Below, piece after piece: positions 35,741 to 40,559 of a DNA stretch of 40,559 bases. The notes under the pieces are model-generated. The model was not told the origin of the DNA, searched no databases, and saw only the letters and a list, made by a program, of their open reading frames with translations. This DNA comes from Corynebacterium senegalense (lineage in GTDB: Bacteria > Actinomycetota > Actinomycetes > Mycobacteriales > Mycobacteriaceae), in assembly GCF_900411315.1 (NCBI RefSeq), contig NZ_LS990887.1:1512197-1552755 (forward strand), given 5' to 3'. Each line of letters opens with the position of its first letter. Within the stretch, counting starts at the first letter, position 1. Position numbers and translations under genes: made by a program.

Positions 35741-36921
35741 CCGTACACCTTCTCGCCCGCCACCCAGGTCTGCCACGTGATCGGCATGCCGGGGCGGTAG
35801 GCCAGGTTGATGGCGTTGGCGGCGTCGAGCACGTGCAGGTCGGCGGCCGCGCCGGGCACCAGGGTGCCCTTGGCGGGTCGGCCCTGCGGGTCCCTGCCGG
35901 AACCGACGTTGTGGCGTCGCAAAGCCTTTGCCCCGCCGGTGGTCGCGGCGGCGATTGCCTCGTCGAGGGTGAGGTGCTGCTGCAGCACCGCGGTGGTGAC
36001 GCAGAAGTTCATCGAGCTGGTGAACGAGGTGCCCGGGTTGAGGTTGGAGGCGATGGCGACGGTCGCGCCGGCGTCGATGAGCGTGCGCGCGGGCGCGAGG
36101 TCCTGGCGGGTGGACAGGTCGCAGGCCGGCAGGATCGTGGCCACGGTGTCGGAGCCGGCGAGCAGCTCGACATCCTCCGGGGAGAGGTAGTTGACGTGGT
36201 CAACGCTGGCGGCGCCCATCTCCACCGCAAGGCGCACGCCGGGGCCCTCGCCGAGCTGGTTGCCGTGCACGCGCACGCCCAGGCCCGCGGCTTTTCCCGC
36301 CTCCAGGACGCGGCGCGACTGCTCCTCGTTGAAGGCACCGCGCTCGCAGAACACGTCGATCCACTGCACGTGGTCCTTCACCGCCTCCAGCATCGGGCCG
36401 ACGACCTCGCCGACGTAGGCTTCTGCGTCCGCCCCCGGGGGCACGAGGTGGGCGCCCAGGAAGGTCACGTCGTCGACGTGGTCGGCGGCGACGCGGGCAG
36501 CCTCCGCCTCGGAAGCGACGTCCAGGCCGTAGCCGGTCTTCGTCTCGAACGTCGTGGTGCCACCGGCGTGACCTGCGGCGACGCGCTCGGCGACGAGCTG
36601 GTGGAGGCGCTCCGTGGAGGCCGAGCGGGTCGCCTCCATCGTCACGGCGATGCCGCCGGCGGCGTAGGACTGCCCCGCCATGCGGGCCTCGAACTCGGCG
36701 GCGCGGTCGCCGTCGAAGACCATGTGGGTGTGCGAGTCCACCCAGCCGGGCAGCACGGCGCGCCCGCCCAGGTCGACCGTTTCCTCCGCGCCGGACGGGG
36801 CCTCGGCGGCCGGGCCGACCCACTCGATAACGCCGCCGTCCATCAGGAGGGCCGCGTCTTTGATGGTGCCGAGCTCGGAGACGGCGCGCAGCTCGGAGAT
36901 GCCGGTCAAAAGGGTGCTCAT
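35737..36921 (-). CDS. hutI: Imidazolonepropionase
   Basis: The product is 394 aa of the amidohydrolase superfamily. Metal ligands include WVDSHTHMVF near residue 63, later VHGNQLGEG, DHVNYLSPED and ASNLNPGTSF. Family-specific stretches are GGTTTFETKTGYGL and VTFLGAHLVPPGADAEAYVG. It converts imidazolonepropionate to formiminoglutamate, the third step of histidine breakdown. AAAGG precedes the ATG. It follows hutU by 46 bases and is probably cotranscribed. The formiminoglutamate enzyme (hutG or hutF) and the regulator are not in the window. Confidence 0.95.
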   Translation of the reverse strand: MSTLLTGISELRAVSELGTIKDAALLMDGGVIEWVGPAAEAPSGAEETVDLGGRAVLPGWVDSHTHMVFDGDRAAEFEARMAGQSYAAGGIAVTMEATRSASTERLHQLVAERVAAGHAGGTTTFETKTGYGLDVASEAEAARVAADHVDDVTFLGAHLVPPGADAEAYVGEVVGPMLEAVKDHVQWIDVFCERGAFNEEQSRRVLEAGKAAGLGVRVHGNQLGEGPGVRLAVEMGAASVDHVNYLSPEDVELLAGSDTVATILPACDLSTRQDLAPARTLIDAGATVAIASNLNPGTSFTSSMNFCVTTAVLQQHLTLDEAIAAATTGGAKALRRHNVGSGRDPQGRPAKGTLVPGAAADLHVLDAANAINLAYRPGMPITWQTWVAGEKVYG

Positions 36922-36967
36922 GGGTGCCTTTCTACCTGGGGTGCGGGGAGGGGGCGTCGATAAGCGG

Positions 36968-38662
36968 CTAGTCGCGCGCCGTGAACTCCATCGGGATGCG
37001 CACGCCGCGCTCCTTCGCCACCTCGTAGGCGCGGGAGTAGCCGGCGTCGACGTGGCGGATCACGCCCATGCCCGGGTCGTTGGTGAGAACGGCCTTGAGC
37101 TTCGCCTCGGCGAGCTCGGTGCCGTCGGCCACCGTGACCTGGCCGGTGTGGATGGAGCGGCCCATGCCCACGCCGCCGCCGTGGTGGATGGACACCCAGG
37201 TCGCACCGCCGGAGACGGCGGTCATGGCGTTGAGCAGCGGCCAGTCGGCAACGGCGTCGGTGCCGTCGAGCATGGACTCGGTCTCGCGGTAGGGCGAGGC
37301 CACCGAACCGGAGTCGAGGTGGTCGCGGCCGATGACGATCGGCGCCTTCACCTTGCCCTCCTTGACCAGGTTGTTGAAGATCACGCCGGCCTTGGCACGC
37401 TCGCCGTAGCCGAGCCAGCAGATGCGGGCGGGCAGGCCCTCGAACTCGACGTACTCCTCGGCGGCGTCGAGCCAGTGGTGCAGGTGCTCGTTGTCCGGGA
37501 AGGCCTCCTTGATGGCCTGGTCGGTGACCTTGATGTCCTCCGGGTCGCCGGACAGTGCCACCCAGCGGAAGGGGCCGAGGCCCTCGCAGAACAGCGGGCG
37601 GATGTAGGCGGGCACGAAGCCGGGGAACTCGAAGGCGCGGGTGTAGCCGGCCTTGCGGGCCTCGTCGCGGATCGAGTTGCCGTAGTCGAAGACCTCGGCG
37701 CCCTCGTCCTGGAACTCGACCATCGCCTGGACCTGCGCGGCCATCGCCTCGCGGGCCTTCTTGGTGAAGGTGACCGGGTCGGCGGCGGCCTCGGTGTGCC
37801 ACTCCTCGACGGTGATCTCGGTGGGCAGGTAGGACAGCGGGTCGTGCGCGGAGGTCTGGTCCGTGACGATGTCCACGGTCAGCTCGCCCGCGCGGTGGCG
37901 GCGCAGCATCTCCGGGAAGACCTCGGCGGCGTTGCCGACCAGGCCCACGGACAGCGCCTTCTTCTGCTCCTTGGCCTCGGTGACGAGGCGGATGGCCTCG
38001 TCGAGGTCGGTGGTCACCTCGTCGAGGTAACGCTTCGCTTGACGACGCTTCAGGCGCGTCTCGTCGACATCGACGATGAGGCAGGCGCCGCCGTTGAGCG
38101 TCACCGACAGCGGCTGGGCGCCGCCCATGCCGCCGCAGCCGCCCGTCAGGGTGAGCGTGCCGGCCAGCGTGCCGCCGAAGCGCTTCTTGGACACGGCGTA
38201 GAAGGTCTCGAAGGTGCCCTGCAGGATGCCCTGGGTGGCGATGTAGATCCAGGAGCCGGCCGTCATCTGGCCGTACATCATCAGGCCCTCGTCCTCGAGC
38301 TTGCGGAAGTGCTCCCAGTTGGCCCAGTCGCCGACCAGGTTGGAGTTTGCGATGAGCACGCGCGGCGCCCACTCGTTGGTCTTCCACACGCCGACGGGCT
38401 TGCCGGACTGGACCAGCAGGGTCTCGTCGGCCTCGAGGTCCTTGAGCGTTTCGATGATCGCGTCGAAGGCCTCCCAGCTGCGGGCGGCGCGGCCGGTGCC
38501 GCCGTAGACCACGAGGGTGTCGGGGTGCTCGGCGACCTCGGGGTCGAGGTTGTTCTGCAGCATGCGCAGCGGCGCCTCGGTCTGCCAGGACTTGGCGGAA
38601 ATCTCGGTGCCGCGGGGCGCGCGGACCTCGCGGGCGCCGTCGGCCCAGTTCTTCTCGGTCAT
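36968..38662 (-). CDS. hutU: Urocanate hydratase
   Basis: The product is 564 aa. It starts [20 protein letters not shown] and has the urocanase motifs [26 protein letters not shown] (here [11 protein letters not shown]), [17 protein letters not shown], the NAD-binding [16 protein letters not shown] and the late [20 protein letters not shown] and [18 protein letters not shown]. It converts urocanate to imidazolonepropionate with NAD+ as an electrophilic cofactor. AAAAGGAACG precedes the ATG. A terminator separates it from hutH upstream, so hutU-hutI may have their own promoter in 38663-38787. Confidence 0.97.
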   Translation of the reverse strand: MTEKNWADGAREVRAPRGTEISAKSWQTEAPLRMLQNNLDPEVAEHPDTLVVYGGTGRAARSWEAFDAIIETLKDLEADETLLVQSGKPVGVWKTNEWAPRVLIANSNLVGDWANWEHFRKLEDEGLMMYGQMTAGSWIYIATQGILQGTFETFYAVSKKRFGGTLAGTLTLTGGCGGMGGAQPLSVTLNGGACLIVDVDETRLKRRQAKRYLDEVTTDLDEAIRLVTEAKEQKKALSVGLVGNAAEVFPEMLRRHRAGELTVDIVTDQTSAHDPLSYLPTEITVEEWHTEAAADPVTFTKKAREAMAAQVQAMVEFQDEGAEVFDYGNSIRDEARKAGYTRAFEFPGFVPAYIRPLFCEGLGPFRWVALSGDPEDIKVTDQAIKEAFPDNEHLHHWLDAAEEYVEFEGLPARICWLGYGERAKAGVIFNNLVKEGKVKAPIVIGRDHLDSGSVASPYRETESMLDGTDAVADWPLLNAMTAVSGGATWVSIHHGGGVGMGRSIHTGQVTVADGTELAEAKLKAVLTNDPGMGVIRHVDAGYSRAYEVAKERGVRIPMEFTARD

Positions 38663-38787
38663 GGTGTCGTTCCTTTTCTGTGCGGTGTACCCCGCGCTGC
38701 GGGCCGGTTTCCCGGGGCTGTCCCCGTCAACGGTGGGCTGCGTTTCGTTCAGCGCCGATGGTAACGGGCACCACATTCCGGACAAGG
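38663..38787 (-). promoter_or_regulatory. Upstream region of hutU
   Basis: 125 bases between the hutH terminator and hutU. On the minus strand there is TTGACG about 65 bases before the start and TACACC nearer the gene, but no well-spaced pair. GC-rich inverted repeats are present. I see no copy of the HutR-type motif I remember from other corynebacteria (TCTG-N6-CAGA). Confidence 0.35.
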
Positions 38788-38826
38788 AAAAAAAGAGACC
38801 GGGTGTCTCACATGCGAGACACCCGG
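38788..38826 (-). terminator. Terminator after hutH
   Basis: The exact 11-bp inverted repeat CCGGGTGTCTC / GAGACACCCGG (38799-38809 with 38816-38826) has a 6-base loop. Read on the minus strand it is followed by TCTC and seven T (38788-38794). Confidence 0.92.
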
Positions 38827-38839
38827 CTGTCGTTGCTGC

Positions 38840-40393
38840 TTAGCGTAGGTTTCCGACCTTCGCTTCAACCGCCTTCAGGAAGGAACCGTCCTGCACGAGC
38901 GCCACGGCGTGCTCGATCTCCGGCGAAAGGAAGCGGTCCGTGCCCGGACCCTCGACCACGCCGCGCAGCACGTCGATGACGGCCTGCGTGCCCGGGGCGG
39001 CGGCGCCCTCGCGCAGGTCGATCGCGCGGGCCGCGGTGAGCACCTCGATGGCCAGGACGCGCTGCAGGCCGTCGACGCTGCGGCGCAGCTTGCGGGCCGC
39101 AGACCAGCCGAGGGAGACGTGGTCCTCCTGCATCGCCGAGGAGGGGATCGAGTCGGCGGACGCGGGGTTCGCGTTACGCTTCAGCTCGCTGACGATGCCG
39201 GCCTGCGTGTACTGGGCGATCATGTGGCCGGAGTCCACGCCCGGATCGTCGGCGAGGAAGGCGTTGAGGCCGCGGTTGCGGGCCGGGTCGAGGAAGCGGT
39301 CGGTGCGGCGCTCGCTCATCGACGCCACATCAGCCACCACGATGGCGAGGAAGTCCAGCGCGTAGGCCACCGGCGCGCCGTGGAAGTTGCCGTTGGAGGA
39401 CACGCGCCCGTCCTTGGTCACCACCGGGTTGTCCACTGCCGAGGCGAGCTCGCGGCCCGCCACCAGCTCGGCGTGCGCCAGCGTGTCGCGGAAACCGCCC
39501 GAGACTTGCGGGGCACAGCGCACCGAGTAGGCGTCCTGCACCTGCTTCTCCTTGAACTCCTCGGCGGCCGCGGCGAGGATCTCCGAACCTGCGGCGATGG
39601 AGCGGACGTTTGCCGCGGCGTCCGCCTGGCCCGGGTGGGGGCGCAGCTGCTGCAGGTCATCGGCGAAGACGGTCAGCGTGCCGGTCAGCCCCTCCACGGT
39701 CATGGCGGTGGCGATGTCGGCCACCTTGGCCGCTTGGCGCAGGTCCGTGATGGCCAGGCAGAGCTGTCCCAGCATGCCGTCGGTGCCGTTGATCAGGGCC
39801 AGGCCCTCCTTCTCCCGCAGCGTGAGCGGCTCGATGCCGGCTGCGGCCAGGGCGTCCGCGGAGGCGGTGATTTCGCCGCCGTTCACGCGCACCTCACCCT
39901 CGCCCAGCAGCGCGAGGGCGCAGTGGGCCAGGGGCGCCAGGTCGCCCGAGCAGCCCAGCGAGCCGTACTCGCGCACGACCGGGGTGATGCCCGCGTTGAG
40001 GACGTCCGCGTAGGTCTGCGCCACCACGGGGCGCACGCCGGTGCGGCCGGTGCACAGCGTGGACAAGCGAAGCAACATCAGCGCGCGGATGACCTCCTCC
40101 TCGACCTCCGGGCCGGACCCGGCGGCGTGGGAGCGCACCAGCGAAAGCTGCAGCTGGGCGCGCATCTCCTCGGGGATGTGGCGACGGGCGAGTGCGCCGA
40201 AGCCGGTAGAGATGCCGTACACGGGGGTCGGGTCGTTGGCGAGCTCCTCGACGCGCTGGCGGGTGGAGGCCACCTCGTCGAGGGCGGCCGGGTCGAGCTC
40301 CACGCGCGCACCGTGGCGGGCGACGGCGACGACCTCCTCGATGGTGAGCGCGCCGATGCCGACAGTGACGGTGGTGGGGTAGGTGGTGGTCAT
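38840..40393 (-). CDS. hutH: Histidine ammonia-lyase
   Basis: The product is 517 aa. It starts MTTTYPTTVTVGIGALTIEE. The active site has Tyr59 in PVYGISTGFG and the cofactor-forming loop YGSLGCSGDLAPLAH, where residues 148-150 are Cys-Ser-Gly instead of the textbook Ala-Ser-Gly that cyclises to MIO. Later motifs are GLALINGTDGMLGQL, QDAYSVRCAPQVSG and SSAMQEDHVSLGWSAARKL. It deaminates L-histidine to urocanate and ammonia. AAGGA precedes the ATG at 40393. About 80 bases of upstream sequence remain before the artefactual contig end, so its promoter is only partly visible. Confidence 0.96.
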   Translation of the reverse strand: MTTTYPTTVTVGIGALTIEEVVAVARHGARVELDPAALDEVASTRQRVEELANDPTPVYGISTGFGALARRHIPEEMRAQLQLSLVRSHAAGSGPEVEEEVIRALMLLRLSTLCTGRTGVRPVVAQTYADVLNAGITPVVREYGSLGCSGDLAPLAHCALALLGEGEVRVNGGEITASADALAAAGIEPLTLREKEGLALINGTDGMLGQLCLAITDLRQAAKVADIATAMTVEGLTGTLTVFADDLQQLRPHPGQADAAANVRSIAAGSEILAAAAEEFKEKQVQDAYSVRCAPQVSGGFRDTLAHAELVAGRELASAVDNPVVTKDGRVSSNGNFHGAPVAYALDFLAIVVADVASMSERRTDRFLDPARNRGLNAFLADDPGVDSGHMIAQYTQAGIVSELKRNANPASADSIPSSAMQEDHVSLGWSAARKLRRSVDGLQRVLAIEVLTAARAIDLREGAAAPGTQAVIDVLRGVVEGPGTDRFLSPEIEHAVALVQDGSFLKAVEAKVGNLR

Positions 40394-40475
40394 GGCTGTC
40401 CTTCTTTCGTGACGAATGCGTGCGTGACCGGAGCCCGGAGGGGGGCTCGGTCTCTTTCTACGCGCGACAGCCAGA

Positions 40476-40559
40476 CTGGCTCTTATACACATCCGACGCT
40501 GCCGACGAGCCACTCTGTGGAGGACTAGGGGGCCGGCCGGGGCGTAAAAAACAAAAGCA
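40476..40559. other. Sequencing adapter read-through (not chromosomal)
   Basis: CTGGCTCTTATACACATC at 40476 matches the Nextera transposase mosaic end (CTGTCTCTTATACACATC) with one mismatch, and CGACGCTGCCGACGA continues as the Nextera read-1 adapter. An 8-base index-like stretch and a corrupted GTGTAGATCTCGGTGG-like segment follow, then A-rich low-quality sequence. This should be trimmed. Confidence 0.92.

Overview
The window is a GC-rich actinobacterial chromosome segment, almost certainly from a Corynebacterium species. Support comes from the 16S and 23S rRNA sequences, a TetR regulator ending in PPSDYSI that I recognise as McbR, the HrrS/HrrA two-component pair, and a gene order matching my memory of the C. 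glutamicum chromosome left of oriC: rpsF-ssb-rplI, dnaB, permease, cation ATPase, thioredoxin ... uspA3, mcbR, hrrSA, sod, msrA, glpQ1. The synteny is recalled, not searched. No phage, insertion sequence, CRISPR array or toxin-antitoxin pair was found. The last 84 bases (40476-40559) are not chromosomal: they match an Illumina Nextera adapter with read errors, so the contig really ends near 40475.

Layout. 1-1526: C-terminal part of a multi-pass GT87/DUF2029 membrane protein and a small membrane protein. 1574-3165: rpsF-ssb-rplI with a strong terminator. 3166-5251: a gene-free stretch with DnaA-box-like sites, dnaB, and a 68-aa unknown protein with its own promoter. 5248-9307 (minus): copper export block (cysteine-less HMA protein, copZ, CsoR-type operator, copA, MFS permease). 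9355-11896: thioredoxin with a SigH-type promoter, PspA, and a divergent NYN nuclease-like protein. 12065-12485: a stand-alone GntR/YtrA-like regulator. 12486-18331: complete 16S-23S-5S operon without tRNA genes, ending in a bidirectional terminator. 18343-21695: RluA-type pseudouridine synthase, a 48-aa probably leaderless small protein, UspA, a GlsB/YeaQ-type membrane protein and mcbR. 21683-25223: YidC paralogue, a class E sortase gene broken by one in-frame TGA, a Nudix-LOG fusion enzyme and a lipoprotein. 25222-27095: hrrS-hrrA. 27102-31986: coiled-coil protein, RecB-like/RNase H-like protein, MFS exporter, sodA and msrA. 32006-35740: DUF2319 hydrolase, glpQ and a DUF5926 protein. 35737-40393 (minus): hutI, hutU and hutH for histidine degradation.

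Functional themes are replication and translation housekeeping, metal and oxidative stress (copper block, trxA, sodA, msrA, heme-responsive hrrSA), envelope maintenance (PspA, YidC paralogue, sortase, possible mycomembrane peptide) and histidine catabolism. The genome is very compact here: three convergent pairs share a CTAG tetramer for both stop codons, several operon pairs overlap as ATGA, and one divergent pair shares a CATG for both start codons. Several genes have a -10-like hexamer 6-9 bases before the start codon, as expected for leaderless transcripts. I did not find a wholly new system. The most interesting points are the interrupted sortase, the leaderless 48-aa peptide, the DnaA-box cluster before dnaB, the cysteine-less HMA protein, the Nudix-LOG fusion, and the SigH-type promoters of trxA and msrA.
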